Assembly: GCA_026874595.1 (NCBI GenBank)
Contig: CM049313.1
Location: 78,854,659 to 78,918,658, forward strand
Length of the DNA: 64,000 nucleotides
Source: Sipunculus nudus
Lineage: Eukaryota > Annelida > Sipuncula > Golfingiida > Sipunculidae
Direction: 5' to 3'
Below, piece after piece: positions 1 through 10,771 of this stretch (position 1 is its first letter; the number at the start of each line of letters is the position of its first letter). A program made the position numbers and the translations under genes. The notes under the pieces are model-generated. The model was not told the origin of the DNA. It worked only from the letters and a program-made list of their open reading frames with translations, and made no database searches.

Positions 1-380
1 TGAACTGATGGGGAACCCATAGACAGTGTCAGCTCTGGTGGAAATAGCCTGATGGGAAACCAGCAGACAGTGTCAGCTCTGGTAGTGATGACCTGATGGG
101 GAACCTGTAGACAGTGTCAGCTCTGGTAGAAATACTTGCTGGGGAACCTATATACAGTGTCAGCTAAGGTAGTGATGACCTGATGGGGAGCCTACAGAGT
201 TTCAGCTGTTGTAGTGATGACCTGTTCAGAAACATACAGACAGTGTCAGCTTAGGTAGTGATGACCTGATAGAGAACCTATAGACAGTGTCAGCTCTGGT
301 AGTGATGACCTAATGGGGAACCTATAGACAGTGTCAGCTCTGGTAGAAACAGCCTGGTGGGGAACCTGTAGACAGCATAG
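1..380. repeat. 44-bp minisatellite, about 8.5 units
   Basis: Repeated word cagctctggt recurs at 30, 74, 118, 161 (variant), 202 (variant), 247 (variant), 291 and 334, a spacing of 41-45 bases. Each unit contains gacctgatggggaacctatagacagtg-type sequence with substitutions and small deletions. The array begins at or before the window edge and fades out near 380. It lies upstream of the candidate exon at 561, so it is probably intronic. Confidence 0.9.
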
Positions 381-560
381 TTCAGGATGCTCAGACCAAA
401 CTTTTATAGAGTCAAATGTGATCTTGGAAGTGAAGATAAAAAAAGAGGGAATCTGTGTTATTTTGTAAGGGTTATGTAAAATTCAACCAAACATTTTAGT
501 ATTTTATGTCATTATCTTATCAGTTTATGCTTTAATATTATAACACCATATGATTTTCAG

Positions 561-742
561 ATGCCACTGAATGTGAGGGTCAGTTGCCAGCGCATTGTGT
601 GACAGGTTTGTTTGAAGTAGATAGAGAACAACCAGTGACTCCAACAAGAACCAGCTTTGATCCTCCCAATCAATTAGCAGAAATTTGTGTGACTTATTGT
701 ACACCAGGACACTCAGGACTGAGTGTCCAAAAGAGGTTTTGA
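561..742 (+). CDS. Candidate terminal coding exon of an unrecognised host gene
   Basis: A good 3' splice site (pyrimidine-rich tgattttcag ending at 560) is followed by two bases and then 59 sense codons ending in TGA at 740-742. The reading frame starts ATECEGQLPAHCVTGLF and ends GLSVQKRF. It contains five cysteines and a proline-rich middle (PVTPTRTSFDPP), and reads like real protein rather than AT-rich noise. It has no ATG in this frame, as expected for a last exon. The preceding exon would lie left of the window, with the minisatellite at 1-380 inside the intron. I do not recognise the family. What is seen is the splice signal and open frame; that it is expressed is inference. Confidence 0.5.
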
Positions 743-2019
743 ACATCACAGATGCTTACACAGCATTTCTGAAAGTCCTGATGCTTTTCATATACATTGA
801 TGTTGCCCATAATTGAACCAGGGCAAGATAATCTGTTGGTAAGTAGTTTTGTGAGAATCCATCAAAGCAATGGAAAGTTATCAAGATGACACTAAAAGTT
901 AATGGACGGATGGAGGGTGGGTATCACATAATACTCCCATCATACAACAGGTGTATAAAAAGGTGACATTTCAATGCTTTGTCGTGATATAATTGCTTTC
1001 CCTTCAGGAGCCTTTATTCTGGCTCATTCATCAAAATAATATGATACAGTGACCAGTCTACAGGAACTGACTGGCATTTTTCCATTCCCATATACTCTCA
1101 CGTAATGATGTTTTTCCATGCCAACATTCTATAAACTCAGGTGTGACCAAAAACTACAGTATACATAAATCCCTGGGACACATAGACTGGCAGCAAGCCT
1201 CAGGTAAAACACCTGCAAGGCTACATTTAAATATTTACAAATAATGATTTATAAATGCTGAATGAAATCAAACCACCTGAAGCTGCAATACAAGACTTAA
1301 ATGACAGACAAACAGTGAAAACAATGGACCCATGGGTCACAGCACTGATCTGATTTTGACTATGATGGTAAATTTGTGAAATCTTGACAAACAGAAAAGG
1401 GCTTTTTTATATATTTATGTATTTTTGTATATTACAATTGAAAACTTCAGAAGAAATGCCCTCAAATTTGGCATCTTTGTAACACTTTTTTTTTTTAAAG
1501 AAAACCACTTACAAGTAATTTAGTGTACTTAACAGTAATCTATTTATTTAAATTATTGTGTTAAAATTTCACCAGTGTGACTTACTTCTATTCTCTAGAC
1601 TTGAAACATGGGACCCATGGGTCACTTTGCTCAGCTGAAGTTGACCTTGAAGGTATAAATCTAAAATAATATCAAATGGAGATAAAGTCTAAGAAGAAAA
1701 GGGTAATATAGGCCATGGCTGGTTGACAATTGGTTTGTATTGATGAGTAAGAAATTGTTGCAAATAATATTTTTTGACCAAACAATGCATTTCCTAATGT
1801 AAAAATTGAAGCATTGTGAACATATGATGTATATTATTACCATGATTATTGGTTGTTTTTTTTTATAAATTGTTGACAGTTCAGTAGTTTATACATTTGT
1901 TCAATTGGATCTCCTTTTTACAGTATATATTATAAAAACAGTTTTTTTTTTTTAAATGTATACAGTTGAAATATAATTTATGTAACCAGTCCAAAGATGC
2001 AAAAACTTGGTGTTGGTGT

Positions 2020-2035
2020 GGGGGGGGGGGGGGGG
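2020..2035 (+). repeat. Poly-G tract (16 G)
   Basis: Uninterrupted run of 16 G after tgttggtgt. It is one of several 13-16 base G or C runs in the window. Confidence 0.95.
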
Positions 2036-2426
2036 CTAGTGGAGTGATGGGAGTTACAACATCTCTGTATTATTATAGTGTATATACATAGGAGTTGCAC
2101 TAAATTCAACAATGCTTACAGGATAACAAAATTTCATTCGCAATAACATAATATTTAAAAATATTACATTGTCTGTAGATTTGCTTCATATTTTATAAAT
2201 TTATGCATACTGATGGGTTAAATGATATTTAAATTTGTTAATCATTGAAAAATTGATTTCTTTTAAAAAAATGTTACATTAGCACAACATGGCATCTCCT
2301 GGATTGCACCTTGAATTACTTCTTAAGGAAAGATTTGTATATTTTGAGTGGAAACAGCATTTCAATTAAGGAAATACAGTGCAAACATAATCAATTACTG
2401 CATAACACTTGATTGGTAAGGTTGGT

Positions 2427-2442
2427 GGGGGGGGGGGGGGGG
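2427..2442 (+). repeat. Poly-G tract (16 G)
   Basis: Uninterrupted run of 16 G after gttggt. The immediate left context resembles the tract at 2020 (ggttggt versus tgttggt). Confidence 0.95.
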
Positions 2443-2879
2443 ATATGAGAATAACAGTACATCTGTCACAGCAGGAGATCTCCCCAAGTGATTGTAACAA
2501 GCAGGAACCCTGCCATAGCTGACTTTCAGTGACCATGAGTGAGCTGCCTGCGCCTGGACAAAGCAAGTGACTACAAGCTTTTATTTTCAAATTTTAAAAT
2601 GTAAAAAAATTAAATACCTATGTTTACATGTTGTGAAAATTAAATTAACACTACTCTCAGGAACAAAAAATGTGCCATGGTCAAAGTTAGGCAAAATTTA
2701 AGGTACTGATTTTATTTTTATGCTAAAAATTAGCAATTTACAAAATTCAGATCTTATTTTGGATATACCATTGTATCTTAATTAAACAAAATTATATTCT
2801 TGGAAAAAAAGTCTCTACCTTCAAAAATTTTCATGTTAAGTGAGTAAATATTTTTCACAATTTTTTAAAAAGTTTTTTT

Positions 2880-3256
2880 TGGGCCGATAACTTAAAGAAA
2901 TTACACTTAACTTACTTATTTTCTGGCATGTATATATGTAATATATAGGAGAATAATTCTGGTAAATATTAAAAATACAGATCAGTGGTTTTGATATTAG
3001 GCACTCCTGAATAGTGATAATAGATTATTAATAGAAATTTGAGGTTTTTCCTTAATTTCTCAATGGAACAAAGTTGCAATGACCTAGTTTTTGGTTTGGT
3101 AGGAGATCTTGGAGACATCAAACAGTATGCTGAATTTTGGATTCCTAGGTGTAATGGTTTCAAAACGTGCCAGTCTAACAGACGGACAGACAGACGGATG
3201 ATGGACAATGGACCACAACTATAACTCAGATGACTTATAGTCAACTGAGCTAAAAA
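2880..3256 (+). repeat. Interspersed repeat, family A copy
   Basis: Contains the diagnostic blocks 'gatcagtggttttgatatta', 'gaggtttttccttaattctc' (approximate), a gacggacagacagacgg block at 3178, and the terminal sequence ctcagatgacttatagtcaactgagctaaaa ending near 3256. The same blocks in the same order occur at 14860-15210 (+), and reversed at 33565-34340 and 34425-34880. It has no coding capacity; the short open frames here are incidental. The class (SINE-like, Helentron-like or other) is unresolved. Confidence 0.75.
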
Positions 3257-3767
3257 ACACCTGATATAGCACCCATACACTGCATGGCAGATTGTACTTA
3301 TACAAAATATCTCAGGATGGTTACCTGCAGTCTCAGGGTTAACCAATGTTTCTTCGGAATTTTTTTATTCGAATGGAAATGTATCTAGAAAAACATTGGA
3401 CCTTGTGTATGATGACACTCCGCTCACCTAGAATACATACACATCAATCAACAGTCATCACCATGATGAACATTCATTTAGTGCAAAATTCTAGGAAACG
3501 TGTGGCATTACATCATTGTCCCCTTTGACATAACAATTAATTCACCAAGATGGCATTATGGCTACATTACAAGTCCCATGGGTAAACAGTGCTGCCAAAT
3601 ACCATAAAACACTCATGATTGGAATATTAACTCTGGGAGTTACACCAAACTTTTAATCACTTGTAGATTTTCATACTTGATGTTTTTAATCAAATTCCAG
3701 ATTGAGGTATCCAAGAACAATGGACATACACAATTTTAGCCAAATCTGTCATTTAGTTTTTGACTTA
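3257..3767. other. No gene seen
   Basis: AT-rich sequence; I see no splice-bounded open frame and no repeat with an internal match. Confidence 0.4.
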
Positions 3768-4260
3768 TAATGCTCACAGTACTGTCATGTGGTAATGATG
3801 GGGTATTAGAAGGCGCAAAAACAAAAAAAGGACAGAAGGTGGTGCCACCTGTCTTCTGAGAAGACAAAGCTATCCAAGATCTTTAATTAATTTGATTTTT
3901 GGACCTATGTATGCATCCCTTTATGAGATATTTATGATTTTGTGTGATTTTCACCATATATGGTAATGTTCAAGGTCAAGGTCATTATCATAGGAAAGGT
4001 CATGACCCAAATTTTAATAAACACATCATCCCATATACCATACCTACGTATAATATGCATAATATGAAAGAGATCTGTCCATTACTTTTCAACTTAAATA
4101 CTAAAGGAACTGTCAAGTGGCAATGATGGGGGTATTAAATGGCATGAAAACAAGAAAAGGATTATAGGTGGCTCCACCAGTTTCCAGTACAAGACAACAC
4201 CATCCACGATCTTCAGTCAACATGATTTTTGGATCAATTTTGGATTTTAAGTAGGCTTAG
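3768..4260. repeat. Diverged ~330-bp tandem duplication
   Basis: The block with ctgtcatgtggtaatgatgggg, then ggtggtgccacctgtcttc and gatttttggacc (from 3768) recurs as ctgtcaagtggcaatgatggggg, ggtggctccaccagtttcc and gatttttggatc (from 4098). Spacing is about 330 bases. It resembles a diverged interspersed repeat of the same style as family A (contains aaggtcaaggtcat). Confidence 0.6.
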
Positions 4261-4960
4261 TCCCCTCTTCCACAGCTATGCACATGTCAAGATTGGTTTA
4301 GACCATTAAATATTTTTTAGTTTTCTTGCCAGAAAGAAATCTCTTCAGTGTTTGTGATGGCGCAACTGTGCCTAAACCATACAATCCTTGTACATTGTCT
4401 TGGGATACAATTACTGTTTACTGTTGATAAATTCTTCCTATTTTCCCATGCTTCCTAAGCTTTAGCTATTTTTTTGATATTTTAATTATTTTTACATACC
4501 TGTATGGTTTTCTTAGTAAGCACATCAGTTGGGGTAAGGGCCTAGCTCTGTAAACTGAATCAGGACTCTGGCTCCCTGTTCAGTGAGTGATGACAGAAGT
4601 GATTAGCAAAGATCACACCAGTTGCTACTAGTTACTAGTTGGTGGGCTGTAGAATGTGTTCAGACAGACATCATTATATTTCCTGGACACAGACAAGCCA
4701 GTTACTGAACCTCCTCTAGAAGCCTGAAATAACATTAACAAGCCATGAGCAACAACATTTACTGTTTATGACAATACAAGAGCAGATGTAGCCCCCCCCC
4801 CCCCCCTCAAGAAATTTGCACCATCACAGGTAATTATGTTTTCTTGATTGTGACAATGCAATAACAAATCTTTTTTCACGGAATGTGTCACATTTTATTT
4901 AATTAACAGGGTTTTTATGACATTAGTACTAAGCATTTGCTTGTTTTGATTACAAGAACT
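4261..4960. other. Mostly blank; one weak minus-strand exon-like frame
   Basis: A 15-C tract lies at 4792-4806. On the minus strand a pyrimidine-rich acceptor (ttatttcag) precedes a 31-codon frame from 4723 down to a TAG at 4628-4630. Frames of this length behind an AG are common by chance, so I do not list it as a gene. Confidence 0.3.
4792..4806 (+). repeat. Poly-C tract (15 C)
   Basis: Fifteen consecutive C (15 G on the minus strand). Confidence 0.95.
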
Positions 4961-6557
4961 GGAGGTGGTAGTTTTTGGGGTAATTGTAATGTCGAATTAA
5001 AATTACCTGTAATTAATTAATTTTTCAAGTAACTGAATGTAATTTGTAATTGGGCAAAATTCAATTACAAGTAAATGTAATTGTTATGATTACAAACATG
5101 AAAATAGACTTAATTTCACTTACTTAACAATTACTATCCAATTAATTTCAAAACTCGTGACAGAGAACTGGTCTCATTCATTTGTACTTTTTATCAGGAC
5201 ACTCTTGGGTAAGGATTATAAGTATGTAATTAACAGAAGAACTACTATATTAGTATGCAATATACTGGTCATTCATTTAAGGCATTCATATTTTTTTTTG
5301 GCAAATCCCTCTGCTGCCATCTAGACAAAGTAATACACTTCTATAATGCACGCATATGTCTAACGCTACACATGGACAAGTACAGTCTTGCTGCATTTAA
5401 CACTTTCACTGAAATGAACAATTATTTGGCTGGAACATACTCCTACTGCTATCTGCTAATTAATTGACACTCAGGGAGTCACAGGGACAACAGAGGCTTA
5501 TGATCTGGGAAGGCTGATATTAGAATTACCTCCAGTGGATGGCTCATGAGACAAACAGATTGCTTTTGCTGTAGCTTACTGTCTCCACTGTTTCCTGTGA
5601 CAGACATGGCTTTGGCCATTGACTCTGTACATAACTTATCATAACCATGTTGAATGCACTGAACTTTTACTCACTTTTCCATTGCATCAAATTGTAATAT
5701 ATTACATAATCAGCATGTTTATATTTATATGAATTATCACATGAAATATAAACATTGCTGAGTGTTGTGAACATTAACATTGTATTGAAAATCTTGTAAT
5801 TTACAACATATCTTTAACATGCATTGACACTGTAAGTTAAAACTTTAGGATCTACGTGTTGATTAATGTGAAGGATCGGAAGCTAAGGATTTAAGATCAT
5901 CCCCGGTTTGTACCAACAATTTTTTCCACAGGTGATCTTATTAGTGCTTATGTTATCAATAAGCAATACATTTGTCCAGTAAAGGATAATATGTTTAAAA
6001 ATTATTAGATAAATTTTTTACACAGATGGTATTTGAAAGTGATAGTTGTTGACTTCAAGATATACATAGTTTACCTACATATGCTTTCAGATACTCTACT
6101 TCATGTAGAATTTCTAATTAAAAATAGTTACAACCCCTTTATCTACAAGGGAAAAAAGCGATGTTCATATATGTATTTTGGCAATCAGTTTTGTCTATCC
6201 ATAAGAAATTTTAGGAATATGATGCCATCATATATGATTGTCCTTGGTAAAGATCTCATGCACTGTAACTTGTGACATTACTTCAAGTGTGTTTGTAGTA
6301 TTCCCTTCACATTTTTAATAAGTTATCCTTTCTAATATGAGTGATACTTTTCACAAACCATACATAGAACTGTAGATTTTGTATAAAGTAATTGAAAGTA
6401 ATTAATGACATTGTAAAGAAATTGTTATTTAATCATTACATTGTGAAATTTAAGTAATTTGTATTTATAATTGTAATTGGGATTTTTGAAAGTAACTGTG
6501 TAATTGTAATTGAAATGATTACTTTTCAATGTATTTGCCCCAAACTTAAGCCCCTCC
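4961..6557. mobile_element. Possible MITE with inverted AT-rich ends
   Basis: Left end ggaggtggtagtttttgggg, followed by repeated taattgtaat words, mirrors the reverse complement of the right end (ggaggggcttaagtttgggg, then attacaatta words). By eye about two thirds of the first 31 positions match. The left sub-terminal region (4981-5095) and right (6370-6530) are both built from degenerate GTAATTACAATTAC words in opposite orientation. I found no clear target duplication. The interior (5100-6370) has no recognisable gene. The call rests only on terminal symmetry, so it is tentative. Confidence 0.35.
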
Positions 6558-6599
6558 TATGTTTTTCCCATCCTTAATTTTAATGGTGTAAAAATAACT

Positions 6600-7797
6600 G
6601 AAATATGTATATATTCCCAAAACATGTGCCTTACTTTGGTATCAAATTTTCAATTATTCTGGGAGGTGCTTATAAGCCCCACAGCTCAGAGAAAGTGGGT
6701 AGCAAAGACCTTATTTCATGTCTCAGAATAGACTTTTCATGGACCTCCCTGGATTTTAAGTTAAAAGATTCTAGATCAAATGGTTATGATTTGTACCCTG
6801 CTTTGGTATTTTAATTATGCTTGGGGTGCTAATAAGCCCCATAGCTTAGAGAATATCGGTAACAGAGACCTTAATTCAGGTTTCCAAGAATATTTTTTAA
6901 GGATTTCCTTGAATGTCAAGTTAGCAAATTCGAGGACCAATGGTTATGATATGTGCCCTGTTAACTGACGATCACATCTTTAAATTTCCTAAAAAAAATG
7001 TGTGAAAATTAAAAAAAAAAACAGGTGGCACCATCAGTCTCAGAACTGACAAAACACTCCTTGATGAATATGCATGCAAAAAATCATGGTGATCAATGCA
7101 TTGGTTGTTCAGATACTGGTTACCATTTGTGCCCTGTTAACGTTAACAGATGACCACAACTTTTAAGGTAACAAAAATATAAAAAAATTGTAAAAAAAAT
7201 AGAAAAATACATGTGACCCTACCAGTCTGCAGAAACTGGTGAAACACTCCATGATCATTATCCATGAATAGAATAATGGTGATCAATGCATTAGTTGTTC
7301 AGATACTTGAGCATTTGTATCAAATATTCCATTATTCGGGGGTTCTTAAGGGCCCCCGGCATAGCTCGAAGAATTTGAGTAACAGAGACCTAATTCCAGG
7401 TTTCCAAGTTGATTTTTAATGGACCTCTCTGGATGTCATGTTAGATGATTCCAGGTCCAGCAGTTAAGATTTGGGCACTATGTATGGACCGACAGACAGA
7501 CGGACTAAAGACAAAGTGATCAATGCATTAGTTGTTCAGATACTTGAGCATTTGTACCAAATTTTCCATTATTCGGGGGGGGGGGGGTCTTCAGGGCCCC
7601 ATAGCTCGAAGAATATGAGTAACAGAGACCTCATTCCAGGTTTCCAAGGCAATTTTTCATGGACCTCTCTGGATGTCATGTAAGATGATTCCAGGTCCAG
7701 CAGTTAAGATTTGTGCACTATGTATGGTCGGACAGACAGACGGACTACAGACAAAGAGTGATCACTAAAGCTCAGATGACTTTCAGTCAGCTGAGCT
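6600..7797 (+). repeat. Family B interspersed repeats with 247-bp tandem pair
   Basis: Repeated units contain a 'ccattattc-G-run', 'gccccatagctcgaagaatatgagtaacagagacct', 'ttccaggtttccaag' and 'gatgattccaggtccagcagttaagat' series (quoted approximately). The word gatcaatgcattagttgttc occurs at 7271 and 7518, giving a 247-bp direct tandem repeat. Older units lie at about 6640-6810 and 6811-6960. The copy ends with gacagacggactac and cagtcagctgagctaaaa at 7797, sharing its terminus with family A. A related copy is at 62440-62815. It includes a 13-G tract at 7575-7587. Confidence 0.75.
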
Positions 7798-7907
7798 AAA
7801 AAAGGATTTTTAAAATTTTCCAAAACCACCCAATCTTTTCCCTGGTTAGTATCCCTATTTAAGGATTTCCTATAGGGACTTTTGTCTAGTCAAAATACCC
7901 TTTTTAA

Positions 7908-7911
<4 letters not shown>

Positions 7912-7970
<59 letters not shown>
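7912..7970. repeat. (TA)n microsatellite
   Basis: About 29 TA units immediately left of the Tigger-like element; the element's left TA target duplication is drawn from this run. Confidence 0.95.
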
Positions 7971-7974
<4 letters not shown>

Positions 7975-8864
7975 CGAAGCCGCTGAACTGCAAGAGGCTT
8001 TTGTCAAGCAAATTTGTTGCAATTAACTGAAGTTGCATTTAGGCGAAGTTAACCGGTCCGTCTACCATGTCTAAAGGGAAGCCCAATGATCGATAGGACC
8101 GCCGAATATCTAATTAATTTAGCATTTGTTTTGTAACACTATTCAGATTTTGATGAAGAATAAAAACACCAGTATTAGATAACTTTAATTAAAAATAAAA
8201 ATATTTTTAAGAGAACACATTAAAAGCCAAGCCATAGATAGTTATTACAGATCACATATATTAACAAAGGCAATATACTTCATATACAAAAAAATATACA
8301 AAATATGCAAAATGTCCGATGTAATTTACATCATGTTAACACCTAAAGAACTCTGTGATTTGCTTCTGTTTTGCGGTGAGTTGAGCTGTGTCCTGCATGT
8401 TTGTCTCCAGTGCGTAAAAGTGTTCTATCTGGCACCAAGACTTGTCTGACTGTTCCAAGTAATATGCGTGACGTATTTTAACCTACCATTATTAACCCAC
8501 TTCAAAGAGATGTGTGCTGTGACCCTATCGAACTGCATCACCGAGCACAGGTTAATTAAGGTCCTTTGTACACATGTGCACCTGCAGTTATCAGAGGCTA
8601 CTTTTGAAGTTCCGGTCTATGATCATTAATGGGATAACACAAACACAACTCACAGACTCATAAAAGTACTTGCATTTAACATGAGTTTTCTACCTTTTTG
8701 CCCATATTTTCCCTTGCGTTAATCGGAAGTTTGCCATTATGAGGCTTCCGATTATGCAGTGCGTTTTAAATGATAACATATTGGAAATGGTTTTGGTTTT
8801 CAGAATATCTTGCAAATAAGCAGCATTTTCTGTTAACCAACTTGCAAATAAGTGGCGTCGTCTG
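7971..8864. mobile_element. Non-autonomous pogo/Tigger-like DNA transposon, copy 1
   Basis: Left end CAGACGAAGCCGCTGAACTG is mirrored by the reverse complement of the right end, CAGACGACGCCACTTATTTG, with about 20 of 24 positions agreeing when the second copy is used as guide. Both ends are bounded by TA (7969-7970 and 8865-8866), the target duplication of Tc1/mariner/pogo elements. Sub-terminal words such as gaagttaaccg and cgattatgc resemble pogo/Tigger ends. There is no transposase. Compared with the copy at 13387-14311 the flanks align, but 8375-8459 has no counterpart and about 8580-8715 is extra here. The two therefore appear to be separate internal-deletion derivatives of one parent. 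Confidence 0.75.
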
Positions 8865-8890
8865 TATATATATAGGCCTATATACATATA

Positions 8891-8908
8891 TGTGTGTGTG
8901 TGTGTGTG
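8891..8908. repeat. (TG)n microsatellite
   Basis: Nine TG units. Confidence 0.9.
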
Positions 8909-9200
8909 ACAGGGTGAGAAATGACTGATTGGCCAATAGTGGAACTGAACCAGTATGGCAAGGAAGTTGGAACACCTTTTTACTTGTGCACAGTGACACT
9001 AACCCTCTCACTTCAAGGACGTCCTGTCCTCAGAACACAGGGTAACCATCCAAGGGGTCATACAAGTGAACTGGGTGGAGGTTATGAAATGAACCACCGC
9101 TCCCCTGCCCCATGTTGGGCACAAAATGTCCCAAGGTGAGAAATAATTGATGGGCTTAGTCCAGAATTCTAACAGATCTCCTCCCTGGCAAAGCTTCTTT

Positions 9201-9332
9201 GGCAAGGAAGGTTGAAAAACATATGTGAACCATGACATTTTTGGCAAGGACGTTCGAACACCTATATATATGTGCACCGTGACATTTTTGGCAAAGAAGT
9301 TGGAACACCTACATAAGTGCACTGTGACATTT
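9201..9332. repeat. 42-47-bp minisatellite, three units
   Basis: The word ggcaagga/ggcaaaga begins units at 9201, 9243 and 9290. Each has the order ggcaagga-gttggaacacct-tatgtgcaccgtgacattt. A related single unit starts near 8958. The minus-strand open frame over this region arises from the repeat and is not a gene. Confidence 0.75.
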
Positions 9333-10560
9333 ATTTAATATATAACCGATACATCATACAATTTTTTTACAACCAATACAACAATGATGTATTTGTGATA
9401 TTATGAAGTCATTATCTCTTCCAACTTTTTCATACAGTTTCCTGTATTGTATAAATTTTTTTGTCAATATTCTTGCTTCTGTTGCACATGTTCATGATGC
9501 ACTTAATGGTGCATCTAGAATATATTCAGACTATGACAGAACTCATGATAATAACAATCAGGCCAGCAAGTGATAGATTAAGATTCTAATCTTGGCTGGC
9601 CCAGTTTTAAATCTGATGTCTCAAAAATAGGACTGTCATCTGGACTTGCCCAGATCAAAATTTCAATCTGGGTTCCAACATATATATACAGCCGAGTTTA
9701 TGGCTATTCTTCTGGCCCTTCACTCCTTTTTCATTTTACTCTCCTCTCTGGCCTCCTAAGAATGACCTCAACCAATCTCTGTTATTGTTAATCTAATCCT
9801 TCAAGTGTATCTGTATTTGTCAGTGCCTTCCAGGATGTTTATTATTACCAAAAAGGTAAATAAGATGAATGGATCAGTGGATGTACTTAATACAAAGTCT
9901 TCTCAATGATATAAAGATTTAAATGTTATCAGGTCCTACAACTCTTCTGTTGGCACAGGCCTGCATTATTCTTGTGGCAGTGAACTTACCATACCAGACT
10001 GAAGGCCCCAAAAGCTATCTGTGTATTTGAATACTGGTGACGCAGATCTCTGGGTTGGATCAATAGTCTTAATTGAACAGTGGGTATTTTTTATATTATG
10101 TGTTATTTACTTCTTGGCCTGCAGGTATTCTTACCATGCTCTGGTTTGCTCAAGAACAAGGACTGGTCAGGGGTAATTTACCTTTCACACATACCGGGAC
10201 ATACCTGCTGCCCGGAGCAACTGCTAATATTTATTTCTATTCTTGTGGTCACTAAGCAAGTCAAGGAGCTTAATGGGTCTAACCAATCAAGGTAGGAGCT
10301 GAGGAGTTACAATCACCACACAGAATAAAGCCACAATTAAACCAGCATCAGTAACAAAATATGGCCAAACCCAGTCAGGTGTGAACACGCTATTATTCTC
10401 CCTTATTCTGAAAGGTGCAACAACTCATTACGTGAGCCAGGGTAACTAAGTCATCATGGCCTGCATTCATGTTAGCTGGGCAGAACACCGAAACATATTA
10501 CCCTTGTTTGGCTCGTGAAAATAAAACTTCAGGGTAGGCGGACCATTACTATAGAATAGC

Positions 10561-10591
<31 letters not shown>

Positions 10592-10771
10592 TATCAACAT
10601 TTCTTATAAATATTAAATCAGTCTGTACTTTATTATTTGATCACAAGAAACTTCTGAATATAACTGGTTTGTGATATATCCAATTTATTAGCTCTGCTAT
10701 AGACTCATGTATTATAATTGTTGTGACTCTCCAGAATAATGATTTATATCTGTTGTGATTACATACTTGAA
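9333..10771. other. No gene seen; simple repeats and small hairpins
   Basis: Contains an imperfect hairpin at about 9560-9602 (ggccagc ... ggctggcc arms) and a (TA)n run at 10561-10588. I see no splice-bounded frame and no coding similarity. Confidence 0.4.

Larger units (their letters stand above)
743..2879. other. AT-rich intergenic or 3' UTR sequence
   Basis: No convincing gene. It holds two diverged copies of an interspersed repeat edge built around the palindrome acccatgggt (about 1330-1400 and 1610-1660), long A and T runs, and two poly-G tracts listed separately. The first few hundred bases may be the 3' UTR of the exon ending at 742; I did not find a clear AATAAA. Confidence 0.5.

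Noticed and set aside
2969-3346. 125-codon minus-strand frame
   Set aside because: It lies over a family A repeat whose other copies do not keep the frame.
4628-4723. Minus-strand terminal exon (31 codons)
   Set aside because: Acceptor is acceptable but the length is easily reached by chance and there is no partner exon.
8920-9322. Overlapping frames of 72-104 codons near 9 kb
   Set aside because: They lie in and beside a 42-47-bp minisatellite with no splice signals or domain.
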